A DNA stretch of 64,000 bases from an uncultured Monoglobus sp. (GTDB taxonomy: Bacteria; Bacillota; Clostridia; Monoglobales; Monoglobaceae). Under the pieces are notes generated by a model that made no database searches, was not told where the DNA came from, and saw nothing but the letters and a program-made list of their open reading frames with translations. The translations under genes and the position numbers were made by a program. Shown one piece after another: positions 53,722 to 61,550 of this stretch; position 1 is the stretch's first letter, and every line of letters starts with the position of its first letter. The stretch spans positions 62,001 to 126,000 of the forward strand of contig CANRBF010000006.1 of the NCBI GenBank assembly GCA_947628795.1, written 5' to 3'.

Positions 53722-54573
53722 ATGAAAAAAATAAATAAAACCATATCAAGAATAATAACTACAATAACGGCGCTCGCCATTTTGCTTATGTGCGCGCCGG
53801 CATCCGCGGCAGGCTGCGTGATATCCGTTGACGATACAACAGTGACAGAAGCCGGAACGGTTATCGCGGCGCTTCGAATGGAAAACAACCCCGGCATGGC
53901 CGTCGGCAAGGTGACCCTGAGCTTCGACAAGACCAAGCTTCTGCCCGTGTCGGTTTCGCGCGATAACGGAATTTTGCAGAACAGCTATTCGTTTTTCACT
54001 AATCTGGATGACGAGAACATCGACGCGTCCGAGCTTGACTCGATCACGATAACATGGGTCAACATGACAAATATCCAAGGTGACGGCGTGCTCGCGACCG
54101 TGGAATTTACAACGGTCGGCGAACAAACCGGAGACACGGATATCAAAGTGGCTGTGAACGAGCTGGCAAACGCCTCTCAAGCCGATATAACGGCCGATAC
54201 CAAAAACGGCAAGGTTTCATTCGCCGGGGGCGGAGAAGAGGCTCCGAACAACGGCATTGAGCTCGGCATAGCAAACAGCACGATCACAAAGACCGACACA
54301 AAGCTTGAGGGCTCGATGAAGCTGTCGGTATATTCTCCGGAGGCTATCACGGCGGCGTTTATATTCGCGGTGTACGACAGCTCCGGAAAGCTTACCGCGA
54401 TAAAACTGAAGCAGGACGCCGCGTTAAAATCGGGCATCAACGAGGTCCAGCTCGACGAGATAAGCTCGACCGTGGCTCCGAATACGAATTACGTGGTCAA
54501 AGTGTATATGTGGAACAATATGAACGGTATAGTCCCACTCACCGATGAGACCATAACGCAGCAATACAGCTGA
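53722..54573 (+). CDS. Secreted cohesin-domain protein
   Basis: 283 residues: signal peptide (about 1-29), a cohesin-type domain (about 30-160; VGKVTLSFDKTKLLPVSV, GDGVLATVEFTTVG), and a C-terminal beta module (about 180-280) ending KVYMWNNMNGIVPL, shared with other secreted proteins here. It begins 15 bases after the scaffold gene, with GAGGTGA upstream, so the two form an operon. It could receive the dockerin of its neighbour. No anchor is visible. Confidence 0.82.
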   Translation: MKKINKTISRIITTITALAILLMCAPASAAGCVISVDDTTVTEAGTVIAALRMENNPGMAVGKVTLSFDKTKLLPVSVSRDNGILQNSYSFFTNLDDENIDASELDSITITWVNMTNIQGDGVLATVEFTTVGEQTGDTDIKVAVNELANASQADITADTKNGKVSFAGGGEEAPNNGIELGIANSTITKTDTKLEGSMKLSVYSPEAITAAFIFAVYDSSGKLTAIKLKQDAALKSGINEVQLDEISSTVAPNTNYVVKVYMWNNMNGIVPLTDETITQQYS

Positions 54574-54583
54574 CGCGCAAACA

Positions 54584-54620
54584 ACCACCCTGCGGCTATG
54601 CCGCGGGGTGGTTTATTATT
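54584..54620 (+). terminator. Terminator of the cohesin operon
   Basis: ACCACCCTGCGG (54584-54595) pairs with CCGCGGGGTGGT (54601-54612), one mismatch, then TTATTATTT. Confidence 0.8.
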
Positions 54621-54705
54621 TGCTGAGCTTATACAGAGCGTATTGATTGAGGGAAACGCCTTCTCTCTCCGCGGCCGCGACAAGGGAGCGATGAAAAAAT
54701 TTCAG
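54616..54705 (-). pseudogene. HicB-type ribbon-helix-helix remnant (copy 1)
   Basis: The frame reads FFHRSLVAAAEREGVSLNQ then YALYKLSK and a stop, the C-terminal end of HicB-family antitoxins, with an in-frame stop just before it. It is near identical to the end of the fragment at 55705. Only about 27 residues remain. Confidence 0.7.
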
Positions 54706-54709
54706 TCAT

Positions 54710-54916
54710 TTAAACCTCCATTTTTCGCGGACAATTATATGTCATACACGTTTTACAATACTTCTTATAATCCTCGGAAATGCAGCATAAATAATAATCA
54801 CACTCGTTACAACATGCGTAAGGATGCGTTATCTCATTATAATTGTTATCATTGCCGGGACAATCTTTTCCAAAATTACCCGGGATCAATTCAACGCCTG
54901 TTACATCAAATATCAT
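54710..54916 (-). CDS. Small Cys-rich protein downstream of structured RNA copy B
   Basis: 68 residues with ten Cys, several in pairs (KDCPGN, ACCNECDYYLCC, YCKTCMTYNC), suggesting a metal-bound mini-fold. It begins MIFDVTGVELIPGN; I recall similar short proteins from gut Firmicutes but no function. GAGGTTGAT is well placed before the ATG at 54916. The terminator of the structured RNA ends 20 bases upstream, so readthrough of that RNA would transcribe it. The HicB-type remnant follows directly. Confidence 0.62.
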   Translation of the reverse strand: MIFDVTGVELIPGNFGKDCPGNDNNYNEITHPYACCNECDYYLCCISEDYKKYCKTCMTYNCPRKMEV

Positions 54917-54933
54917 TTTATCAACCTCATAAT

Positions 54934-55101
54934 GAAAAATGCGCAGCCGGAGCCGCGCAAAAAAATGCACAAACTCCAATTGCTGCAACACAATTTCACA
55001 ACAATGTCAAGAACAGACAACGCGTAAACAGAGCGTGCATTTTTATCAATGATAAAAATGGCACACGTTATCTGTTCTGTTAAACTGTGAAATTATGTTG
55101 C
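54934..55101 (-). ncRNA. Structured small RNA, copy B
   Basis: On the minus strand the RNA begins GCAACATAATTTCACA (55101-55086), which pairs with TGTGAAATTGTGTTGC (55000-54985), 16 pairs with one G-U. After a 7/9-base bubble comes a 13-pair helix (AGAACAGATAACG with CGTTGTCTGTTCT) and an apical hairpin (CATTTTTATC, ATT, GATAAAAATG). The closing helix is followed by AGCAATTGGAG and a terminator (GCGCGGC, TCCG, GCTGCGC, ATTTTTC). Promoter spacing, start base, closing helix and the GCAGCA-TTG-AG motif match copy A at 23283 though the middles differ. Confidence 0.75.
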
Positions 55102-55107
55102 AAGATT

Positions 55108-55136
55108 ATTTTAGCATAACACTGTTAAAAATGCAA
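55108..55136 (-). promoter_or_regulatory. Promoter of structured RNA copy B
   Basis: On the minus strand TTGCAT (55131-55136), 17-bp spacer, TAAAAT (55108-55113). The seventh base after it is the G that opens the closing helix. Confidence 0.78.
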
Positions 55137-55164
55137 TATTTATATTTTATAAACCGAAAAAGAG

Positions 55165-55193
55165 TTGTAAATTTGAATATATTGTGATATAAT
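55165..55193 (+). promoter_or_regulatory. Promoter of the first RelE-type pair
   Basis: TTGTAA (55165-55170), 17-bp spacer, TATAAT (55188-55193), divergent from the structured RNA promoter. Confidence 0.75.
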
Positions 55194-55226
55194 TAAAGCA
55201 GTTAAATTTATAGATTGGGTATTGTT

Positions 55227-55475
55227 ATGAAAAATATAAGGTATTCAAAGCAAGCAATAAAGACTATTAACGCTATGGATCGACCAACAAAGCTAAGGAT
55301 TAAAACCGCCGTCGAAAAATTACCTGACGGTGACGTTAAACCTTTGAAGGGTACGAAAGACAGTTTTCGGGTTCGCGTTGGAAACTGGCGTATATTATTC
55401 TCGTACATGTCGCAAGACGAAGTGTTAATTGAAAAGATTGCGCCGCGCGGAGAAGTTTATAAGGGGGTACAATAA
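55227..55475 (+). CDS. RelE/ParE-family toxin
   Basis: 82 residues: IRYSKQAIKTINAMDRPTK, then KPLKGTKDSFRVRVGNWRIL and VLIEKIAPRGEVYKG, the RelE fold pattern. The ATG at 55227 is used; a TTG 12 bases upstream is possible. Here the toxin precedes its antitoxin, the reverse of the pairs at 9.4 and 56.2 kb. Confidence 0.88.
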   Translation: MKNIRYSKQAIKTINAMDRPTKLRIKTAVEKLPDGDVKPLKGTKDSFRVRVGNWRILFSYMSQDEVLIEKIAPRGEVYKGVQ

Positions 55476-55476
55476 T

Positions 55477-55674
55477 ATGTCACCAATCAAAAATCAACTC
55501 TTGGAAATAATAGATTATATGCCTATGCGCGAGCAGATTTTACTTCTTGAAATAGCTCAGCGATTTGTTCCCGATGATATTGCAACGCCCGACGATCTGG
55601 CAGCTATAAAGGCGGCGCGATCCGAATACCAAAACGGTGAGACAATATCGCACGAAGACATTAATTGGGATTAA
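55477..55674 (+). CDS. Antitoxin partner of the 55.2 kb toxin
   Basis: 65 residues, acidic: a helical N-terminus (LEIIDYMPMREQILLLEIAQ) and a tail with VPDDIATPDDLAAI and GETISHEDINWD. Such short proteins are found beside RelE toxins. It starts 1 base after the toxin stop with AAGGGGG upstream. Confidence 0.78.
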   Translation: MSPIKNQLLEIIDYMPMREQILLLEIAQRFVPDDIATPDDLAAIKAARSEYQNGETISHEDINWD

Positions 55675-55677
55675 ACA

Positions 55678-55706
55678 AATCCCCGCGAGGCCGCGGGGAT
55701 TTTGTT
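55678..55706. terminator. Bidirectional terminator
   Basis: AATCCCCGCG, AGGC loop, CGCGGGGATT (55678-55701) with T-rich runs on both sides; it serves the plus-strand pair and the minus-strand remnant. Confidence 0.85.
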
Positions 55707-55860
55707 ATTTGCTGAGCTTATACAGCGCGTATTGATTGAGCGAAACGCCTTCTCTCTCCGCCGCCGCGGCAAGGGAGCGATGAAGCGATTTCGGGACTCT
55801 GACAACAAATTTGCCGCTGTACCGGTCAGCGCTGTTCGGCAGCGGCACATCAAACCTCAT
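55705..55860 (-). pseudogene. HicB-type ribbon-helix-helix fragment (copy 2)
   Basis: 51 codons: MRFDVPLPNSADRYSGKFVV, RVPKSLHRSLAAAAEREG and VSLNQYALYKLSK. This is the C-terminal DNA-binding part of a HicB antitoxin; the N-terminal toxin-binding domain is missing. Its ATG falls right at the end of the copy C terminator with no ribosome site, so it looks like a deletion product. A short working regulator cannot be excluded. Confidence 0.65.
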
Positions 55861-55863
55861 AAT

Positions 55864-56031
55864 GAAAAATGCGTAGCCGGAGCCGCGCAAAAAAATGCAC
55901 AAACTCCAATTGCTGCAACACAATTTCACAACAATGTCAAGAACAGACAACGCGTAAACAGAGCGTGCATTTTTATCAATGATAAAAATGGCACACGTTA
56001 TCTGTTCTGTTAAACTGTGAAATTATGTTGC
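55864..56031 (-). ncRNA. Structured small RNA, copy C
   Basis: Nearly identical to copy B: start G56031, closing helix 56016-56031 with 55915-55930, terminator 55871-55888. One change in the terminator stem (GCGCAGC to GCGTAGC on the plus strand) turns a pair into a different one and keeps the hairpin largely intact. Confidence 0.75.
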
Positions 56032-56037
56032 AAGATT

Positions 56038-56066
56038 ATTTTAGCATAACACCGACAAAAATTCAA
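56038..56066 (-). promoter_or_regulatory. Promoter of structured RNA copy C
   Basis: On the minus strand TTGAAT (56061-56066), 17-bp spacer, TAAAAT (56038-56043). The spacer differs from copy B at several bases while both boxes are kept. Confidence 0.75.
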
Positions 56067-56094
56067 TATTTATATTTTATAAACCGAAAAAGAG

Positions 56095-56123
56095 TTGTAA
56101 ATTTGAATACATTGTGATATAAT
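56095..56123 (+). promoter_or_regulatory. Promoter of the second RelE-type pair
   Basis: TTGTAA (56095-56100), 17-bp spacer, TATAAT (56118-56123), the second copy of the plus-strand promoter. Confidence 0.75.
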
Positions 56124-56157
56124 TAAATTAACATCGGATTATTGAAAGGGTGATAGT

Positions 56158-56379
56158 ATGTCAAACAGAGAGATAGCGATTGATTTGATAAATAATCTTC
56201 CCGAGTATAAACTGGCATATATTATAACATTTCTTAAAGGCGTTACCTATGATGATGATATTGAGGATGACATTTATTGCCGCAAATTGGTTGATGAATA
56301 TTTAAACGACAAAAGTCCCGACAAGCACGAGACAGTTTCGATTGAAGATTTGGCAAACGAATTGGACATCGCCTTATGA
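56158..56379 (+). CDS. Antitoxin of a RelE-type pair
   Basis: 73 residues, strongly acidic: REIAIDLINNLPEYKLAYII, then ETVSIEDLANELDIAL. GAAAGGGTG precedes the ATG. Its stop overlaps the toxin start by 4 bases (ATGA), which couples translation. Gene order matches the pair at 9.4-9.9 kb. Confidence 0.8.
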   Translation: MSNREIAIDLINNLPEYKLAYIITFLKGVTYDDDIEDDIYCRKLVDEYLNDKSPDKHETVSIEDLANELDIAL

Positions 56380-56630
56380 AATATCATGTTGTAATTGAGA
56401 AAAAACCTTTGAAATTCATAATGAAACAGCCGCGTAATCAACAAGAACGGTTGCTCAGGGCAATTTACAAGCTTCCGGATAACGGAGACATTGCCGCGAT
56501 AACTGACAGAGAAGGTTTTTTCAGACTGCGTGTTGGAGATTATCGTATTATATTCACTGTTGATAACGGCAAATATATTGTTTGTGTTGTCGACGCGGGA
56601 AACCGCGGTCAAATTTATAAAAAGTATTAA
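56376..56630 (+). CDS. RelE-family toxin
   Basis: 84 residues with the RelE core FFRLRVGDYRIIF and end strand VVDAGNRGQIYKKY. It is closer to the toxin at 9407 (LRVGNYRVLY, IDNRGQVY) than to that at 55227. Expected activity is ribosome-dependent mRNA cleavage. Confidence 0.9.
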   Translation: MKYHVVIEKKPLKFIMKQPRNQQERLLRAIYKLPDNGDIAAITDREGFFRLRVGDYRIIFTVDNGKYIVCVVDAGNRGQIYKKY

Positions 56631-56676
56631 AAAACAACCCCGCGGCATATCAAGCCGCGGGGATCTTGTTTTTTGA
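56631..56676. terminator. Bidirectional terminator, RelE pair and ribosomal operon
   Basis: CCCCGCGGC (56638-56646) pairs with GCCGCGGGG (56654-56662); TTGTTTTTTG follows on the plus strand and TTGTTTTTT on the minus. Confidence 0.9.
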
Positions 56677-57018
56677 TTAAACCAGCTCCAGAACGGAAAC
56701 TTCGGCTGCGTCGCCGCGGCGGGGTCCGATCTTGATGATTCTTGTGTATCCGCCGTTTCTGCTTTGATACTTGGGAGCGATTTCGTCGAACAGCTTCGTT
56801 ACGACTTCTCTCTTTGTGATGTAAGAGAGCGCCTGTCTCTTGGTGTGAAGCGTGTTCTTTTTACCGAGTGTTATCATTTTATCCGCCATTCTCTTAACCT
56901 CTTTGGCTCTGGTAGTGGTGGTCTCGATCTTGCCGTTCTCCAGAAGCGAGGTCGTGAGATTTCTGAGCATAGCGCGTCTGTGAGCGGTCGGTCTGCCCAG
57001 CTTTCTCTGCTGTGCCAT
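56677..57018 (-). CDS. rplQ: Ribosomal protein L17
   Basis: 113 residues ([20 protein letters not shown] at the start). The ATG at 57018 has GAGGTGAT upstream. Last gene of the secY-to-rplQ cluster. Confidence 0.97.
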   Translation of the reverse strand: MAQQRKLGRPTAHRRAMLRNLTTSLLENGKIETTTTRAKEVKRMADKMITLGKKNTLHTKRQALSYITKREVVTKLFDEIAPKYQSRNGGYTRIIKIGPRRGDAAEVSVLELV

Positions 57019-57050
57019 ATAAATCACCTCTTCCTGTAATTCTTAAACTA

Positions 57051-57998
57051 TTAATCGTCGCTGGCGAGGCTCAGGTCCATGGCCTGAAGCTTCGACATAA
57101 CTTCCTCAAGCGACTTTCTGCCCAGGTTTCTTACCTTCATCATGTCGCTTTCGCTGCGGGTCGTCAGGTCCTGAACGGTGTTGATGCCCGCGCGTTTCAG
57201 ACAGTTGTAGGAACGGACTGACAGATCCAGCTCCTCGATCGTTGTCTCGAGGACTTTCTCCTTCTGTCCCTCTTCCTTTTCTATCATGATCTCAACATTT
57301 TTCGCGTCGTCGGACAAATCAATGAACAGGCTTAAATGCTCGCTGATTATCTTTGCCGCGAGTGACACCGCCTCGGCGGGGGTTATGGTTCCGTTTGTCC
57401 AAATCTCGATCGTGAGTTTGTCGTAGTCGGTAACGTTGCCCACGCGGGTCGTGTCGGTAAAATAATTAACTTTTTCAACCGGTGTGAATATAGAGTCTGT
57501 CGCTATAACGCCGATCTGACCCTGAATAAGCTCCTTGTTCTGGTCCGACGAGATATAGCCGCGGCCTTTGTCTATGGTGATCTCCATAAACAGCTTGGCA
57601 TCGTCGTCCAGCGTCGCAATATGAAGATCCTCGTTGAGGATCTCCACGTCCGCGTCATGCTTTATGTCGCGGGCGCAAACCTCTCCGGCGCCCTCCTGAT
57701 TGATATATATCGTTTTGGGGCCGTCAGAGTGAAGCTTGATCACCAGATTCTTTATGTTCAGTATGATCTCGGTAACGTCCTCTTTTACTCCGGGTATCGT
57801 GGAAAACTCGTGAAGCACTCCGTCGATCTTGACCGATGTGGAAGCCACGCCGGGCAGCGATGACAGGAGCATTCTTCTCAGGGAGTTACCGAGGGTCGTG
57901 CCGTAGCCCCGCTCGAGGGGCTCGATGACGAACTTCGCGTATCTGTCGTCATCCGACGCCTCAACACATTCTATTCTCGGCTTTTCAATTTCAATCAT
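57051..57998 (-). CDS. rpoA: RNA polymerase alpha subunit
   Basis: 315 residues: N-terminal assembly domain ([20 protein letters not shown]) and C-terminal DNA-binding domain ([29 protein letters not shown]) joined by an acidic linker. Standard position between rpsD and rplQ. Confidence 0.98.
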   Translation of the reverse strand: MIEIEKPRIECVEASDDDRYAKFVIEPLERGYGTTLGNSLRRMLLSSLPGVASTSVKIDGVLHEFSTIPGVKEDVTEIILNIKNLVIKLHSDGPKTIYINQEGAGEVCARDIKHDADVEILNEDLHIATLDDDAKLFMEITIDKGRGYISSDQNKELIQGQIGVIATDSIFTPVEKVNYFTDTTRVGNVTDYDKLTIEIWTNGTITPAEAVSLAAKIISEHLSLFIDLSDDAKNVEIMIEKEEGQKEKVLETTIEELDLSVRSYNCLKRAGINTVQDLTTRSESDMMKVRNLGRKSLEEVMSKLQAMDLSLASDD

Positions 57999-58039
57999 TG
58001 TTCACCCTCCTATAAAATTAGGACTATAGGCTGAGCCTA

Positions 58040-58633
58040 TTATTTGCTGTAATACTCGACTATCAAGTGCTCCTCTACAGGGAAGTCGATATCCTCTCTG
58101 TCAGCAAGCGCAATGATCTTACCTTCCAATGTGTCTTTGTTCATGTCGATCCACTTGGGAACCAGTCTGTTGGAATTTCTCTCAACGATGTCCTTCATTC
58201 TGTCGGCCGTTCTGCTCTTTTCCTTCAGGCTGATGACCTCGCCCGGCTTAACCAGGTATGAGGGAATGTTTACTCTCTTGCCGTTCACGGTAACGTGGCC
58301 GTGGTTTACTATCTGTCTCGCCTCGCGTCTTGTGTTGGCAAGACCCATGCGGTAGATAACGTTGTCAAGTCTCGACTCAAGGATGCTCAGCAGGCATTCG
58401 CCCGTAACGCCGTTCATCTTTGTAGCCATTACATAATATTTAGCGAACTGCTTCTCGAGAACGCCGTAGATGAATCTGACCTTCTGCTTCTCGTTAAGCT
58501 GCATGCCATATTCGCTCTGCTTTTTGCGTCTCTGGTCAAACGTTCTGTTAGAGCTCTTGTCAATACCCATAACGGTAGGCTCTATGCCCAGAGTGCGGCA
58601 TCTTTTAAGAACAGGCTGCATATTTTTAGCCAT
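58040..58633 (-). CDS. rpsD: Ribosomal protein S4
   Basis: 197 residues with the S4 RNA-binding domain (LDNVIYRMGLANTRREARQI, VNHGHVTVNGKRV). The Cys4 zinc ligands of some S4 proteins are absent (C-minus form). Binds 16S rRNA and begins small-subunit assembly. Confidence 0.97.
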   Translation of the reverse strand: MAKNMQPVLKRCRTLGIEPTVMGIDKSSNRTFDQRRKKQSEYGMQLNEKQKVRFIYGVLEKQFAKYYVMATKMNGVTGECLLSILESRLDNVIYRMGLANTRREARQIVNHGHVTVNGKRVNIPSYLVKPGEVISLKEKSRTADRMKDIVERNSNRLVPKWIDMNKDTLEGKIIALADREDIDFPVEEHLIVEYYSK

Positions 58634-58682
58634 TTTATTTCCTCCTTCAAATCTAATTTAAAAAATCGCGATACGCGCCAAA

Positions 58683-59075
58683 CTACACGCGTCTTCTCTT
58701 GGGCGGTCTGCATCCGTTGTGGGGGATGGGCGTAACGTCCTTGATCATGTTTACCTCAAGACCTGCGACCTGAAGCGCTCTGATAGCGGCCTCGCGTCCC
58801 GAGCCGGGACCCTTAACGTATACCTCGACCGTCTTTAAACCATGTTCCATTGCTGCTCTCGCCGCGGTCTCGGCGGCCATCTGCGCCGCGAAGGGTGTGC
58901 TCTTCTTGGAGCCCTTGAATCCCAGTCCGCCCGCGCTTGCCCACGAGATCGCGTTGCCGGCAACGTCTGTAATTGTAACAATGGTGTTGTTAAATGTAGA
59001 TTTGATATGTGCAGCGCCGCGCTCGATATGCTTTTTCTCTCTGCGGCGTCTGGTTCTCTTTACTGCTTTTGCCAT
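58683..59075 (-). CDS. rpsK: Ribosomal protein S11
   Basis: 130 residues ([33 protein letters not shown] end). GGAGGTGA lies before the ATG at 59075; the longer frame adds four unlikely residues. Confidence 0.97.
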   Translation of the reverse strand: MAKAVKRTRRRREKKHIERGAAHIKSTFNNTIVTITDVAGNAISWASAGGLGFKGSKKSTPFAAQMAAETAARAAMEHGLKTVEVYVKGPGSGREAAIRALQVAGLEVNMIKDVTPIPHNGCRPPKRRRV

Positions 59076-59156
59076 TGTATCTTTCACCTCCTATAAGAAA
59101 TACGGCATCTTTTGACATATCATCAAAAGAAAATTCAAAATCAATAAACCAATCGC

Positions 59157-59522
59157 TTATTTCTTCTTATTGGCGATGGTTCTCTTGGGACCCTTGCGGG
59201 TTCTGGCGTTTGTCTTGCTGCGCTGTCCGCGAACGGGGAGACCCTTTCTGTGACGGATCCCTCTGTAGCAGTTGATCTCCATCAAGCGCTTGATGTCAAG
59301 AGCGATGTCTCGTCTCAGATCACCTTCAACGTTGTAGTTGTCGATCTCGTTTCTGAGCTTCTGAACGTCTTCCTCCGTCAGATCGCGGACTCTGGTGTCC
59401 GGATCAACGCCTGTTGCCGCCAAAATCTTTCTGGAAGTGGAGAAACCGATTCCGAAAATGTATGTGAGGCCTGCCTCAACTCTTTTGTCATTCGGTAAAT
59501 CCACACCTGCGATACGTGCCAT
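59157..59522 (-). CDS. rpsM: Ribosomal protein S13
   Basis: 121 residues ([20 protein letters not shown]; helix-two-turns-helix; [19 protein letters not shown] near the end). Usual order rpmJ-rpsM-rpsK-rpsD. Confidence 0.97.
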   Translation of the reverse strand: MARIAGVDLPNDKRVEAGLTYIFGIGFSTSRKILAATGVDPDTRVRDLTEEDVQKLRNEIDNYNVEGDLRRDIALDIKRLMEINCYRGIRHRKGLPVRGQRSKTNARTRKGPKRTIANKKK

Positions 59523-59557
59523 AATTATTTCACCTCCATAAATTTTTCAATGAAAAA

Positions 59558-59639
59558 GCGGAGCAGAATTTCACCCATACTGCTTGCATATGGCATCGGC
59601 AAAAAATAAAGTGGTTTTGATGCCTGACCCTGCTCCCGC
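59558..59639. other. Hairpin in the rpmJ-rpsM gap
   Basis: GCGGAGCAG (59558-59566) can pair with CTGCTCCCGC (59630-59639) with one bulged base, closing a loop of about 63 bases in the 130-base gap. Function unknown. Confidence 0.35.
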
Positions 59640-59653
59640 GGTTTGATCATCTG

Positions 59654-59779
<126 letters not shown>

Positions 59780-59832
59780 CTAAATTTGTATTATGTCCGA
59801 AAATATGACTTCCCATACTAACGAACCGTAAT

Positions 59833-59861
59833 ATTTTACCATAATTTCTTTTCAAAGTCAA
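59833..59861 (-). promoter_or_regulatory. Promoter ahead of rpmJ-rpsM-rpsK-rpsD-rpoA-rplQ
   Basis: On the minus strand TTGACT (59856-59861), 17-bp spacer, TAAAAT (59833-59838), about 66 bases before rpmJ. Confidence 0.78.
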
Positions 59862-59912
59862 GTAATTTCGTTAATTCCGACTATGTAAATCTTCAACAAA
59901 CTTTGATATTTT

Positions 59913-60938
59913 TTACCTGAATTTTAAGTCAAGATTTTCGGTTTTGGTGATTTGACGGACCTGCTCCGACCTGTCGATTATTTTCTTCTCGACTCTCGTC
60001 TTTTGCTCGCCCTCGAGGACCTTGGGCTGATAGTTGTTGTCGGACTTTGAGGTTATAGAGCAGGGGATTATCTCATACTCGTCGGTGTTGGCCGCCATGC
60101 CTTCCCTGAACCTGAACGTCTGTCGGAAGATCATCGTGTCGGTGTCGCTCGGATTGGGGTTCCCGCCGAAGCAGAAATTGCCCAGGCTGTAGCATATATA
60201 CTTGCCGTTATATTTTTCTACGCCCTGAAGCACATGCGGATGGTGTCCGATCACCAGATCGGCTCCCATATCGACCGCTTTGTGAGCCAGCTCGATCTGC
60301 TCATCACTCGGCTTTTCGGCCTTTTCCTCGCCCCAATGAATCTCAACTATAACCAGATCGTCGTCCCGGGTCTCACGCATCACGGGATCAATAAGCTTGT
60401 CCGCCGACTCGTCCAGCTGATACAGGCCAACGACCGCCACCTTCGCGCCGTTTATGTTAAACCTCGCGATCTCGCTGTCTTTGGCGTATTTTATGCCGGC
60501 CTTATCAAGCGCCTCTTTCGTGTCTCTGAGCGAGACTTCGCCGTAGTCGCTGCTGTGATTGTTCGCCAGCGTCACACCCTCGACGCTGCCGCTTTTGAGG
60601 ATCTCGGTATACTCGGGCTTGCCTCTGAAGGCGTAGGTCTTGTCCGCCCTCTCTCCGTTTTCGGAAAGAGTGCCCTCGAGATTCACAATTGTCAGATCAT
60701 CTTCCTCAAAAATGTTCTTTACGTTTTTGAAAAAGTAGGAATAATCATCGTTCTCCGCCTCGAGCACTTCCTCGAATGTGCCGCCAGAAAAGCTCGCGTC
60801 GGACGCGAGCGTGCAGTCGCCCGCGCAGCTGACCGTGACCGTGGTCTCGGGAGCCGAAACCGGCTCCGTCTCATCCGCTCCGCAGGATACGAGCATAAAC
60901 GCCGCGAGACACAGCGCCGACGCCAAAAATCTCCTCAT
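59913..60938 (-). CDS. CapA/PgsA-family lipoprotein
   Basis: 341 residues with a lipoprotein signal (lipobox LVSC, Cys19) and the CapA metallophosphatase-like fold: CAGDCTLASD, VNLEGTLSE, LANNHSSDYG, EIHWGEE and GHHPHVLQGVEKYNG. CapA takes part in poly-gamma-glutamate capsule synthesis in Bacillus, but most relatives, like this one, have no such operon nearby and no proven role. It interrupts the conserved infA-rpmJ order. GGGGGAG precedes the ATG. Confidence 0.88.
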   Translation of the reverse strand: MRRFLASALCLAAFMLVSCGADETEPVSAPETTVTVSCAGDCTLASDASFSGGTFEEVLEAENDDYSYFFKNVKNIFEEDDLTIVNLEGTLSENGERADKTYAFRGKPEYTEILKSGSVEGVTLANNHSSDYGEVSLRDTKEALDKAGIKYAKDSEIARFNINGAKVAVVGLYQLDESADKLIDPVMRETRDDDLVIVEIHWGEEKAEKPSDEQIELAHKAVDMGADLVIGHHPHVLQGVEKYNGKYICYSLGNFCFGGNPNPSDTDTMIFRQTFRFREGMAANTDEYEIIPCSITSKSDNNYQPKVLEGEQKTRVEKKIIDRSEQVRQITKTENLDLKFR

Positions 60939-60973
60939 AAAATCAACTCCCCCAAATTATGCGAGCGCCTTAA

Positions 60974-61192
60974 TTATTTCGCTCTCCAGGTTATTCTGCC
61001 TTTTGTCAGGTCATAGGGCGATATCTCGACCGTCACCTTGTCGCCGGGCAGTATCTTGATAAAGTGCATTCTGAGCTTGCCCGAAATATGAGCCAGTATC
61101 TGGTGTCCGTTCTCGAGCTCGACCTTGAACATCGCGTTAGGCAGCGCGTCCACGACTTTGCCTTCGACCTCCAGCATATCCTCTTTTGACAT
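60974..61192 (-). CDS. infA: Translation initiation factor IF-1
   Basis: 72 residues, single S1-like OB domain ([37 protein letters not shown]). Usual position after map and the KOW protein. Confidence 0.97.
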   Translation of the reverse strand: MSKEDMLEVEGKVVDALPNAMFKVELENGHQILAHISGKLRMHFIKILPGDKVTVEISPYDLTKGRITWRAK

Positions 61193-61196
61193 TAAC

Positions 61197-61481
61197 CTAC
61201 ACCTCCTTGTTGTTATATTTATCCAGTATTTTTCGTATCTCGGAATCGGCGGTGCCGCCGGGTGCGGTCAAAAAATCCGTGTCATCAATATGAGTAATCC
61301 GTCTGAGATGCAGATTTTTCTTCAGCTTGGCGCGGCCGAGCTTTCTGGTGTCGCCGTCCGACACGCGGACATACTCGTGATCGATTTTTTCGACCACCAG
61401 AAATTTTCTGCCCCTGCCGCGTCCCGCAGCCGCCTCGACTATGTCGCCGACGTCAAGCGCCGGCCTTGAGTTTTTGTTCAT
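61197..61481 (-). CDS. KOW-domain RNA-binding protein (L14e-like)
   Basis: 94 residues. A KOW-type start ([20 protein letters not shown]) and a basic tail ([16 protein letters not shown]). Clostridia commonly carry this gene between map and infA; it is thought to bind ribosomal RNA. Four bases separate it from infA. Confidence 0.88.
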   Translation of the reverse strand: MNKNSRPALDVGDIVEAAAGRGRGRKFLVVEKIDHEYVRVSDGDTRKLGRAKLKKNLHLRRITHIDDTDFLTAPGGTADSEIRKILDKYNNKEV

Positions 61482-61550
61482 AACACACCTATAATTTATT
61501 TGAGTAATTTAAGCATATACAAATTTTGGCTTTTTTATTCTTAATTCGCG

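Larger units (their letters stand above)
54923..56127. repeat. 275-bp direct repeat carrying the structured RNA and two promoters
   Basis: 54923-55197 recurs at 55853-56127 (offset 930 bp) with only a few substitutions and no gap. Each copy carries the RNA on the minus strand and, divergently, a plus-strand promoter for a toxin-antitoxin pair. The flanking genes differ. Confidence 0.92.

Noticed and set aside
54598-55083. 161-codon plus-strand open frame
   Set aside because: Runs through the structured RNA and the opposite-strand Cys-rich gene; its end is duplicated at 55702-56013 as part of the RNA repeat.
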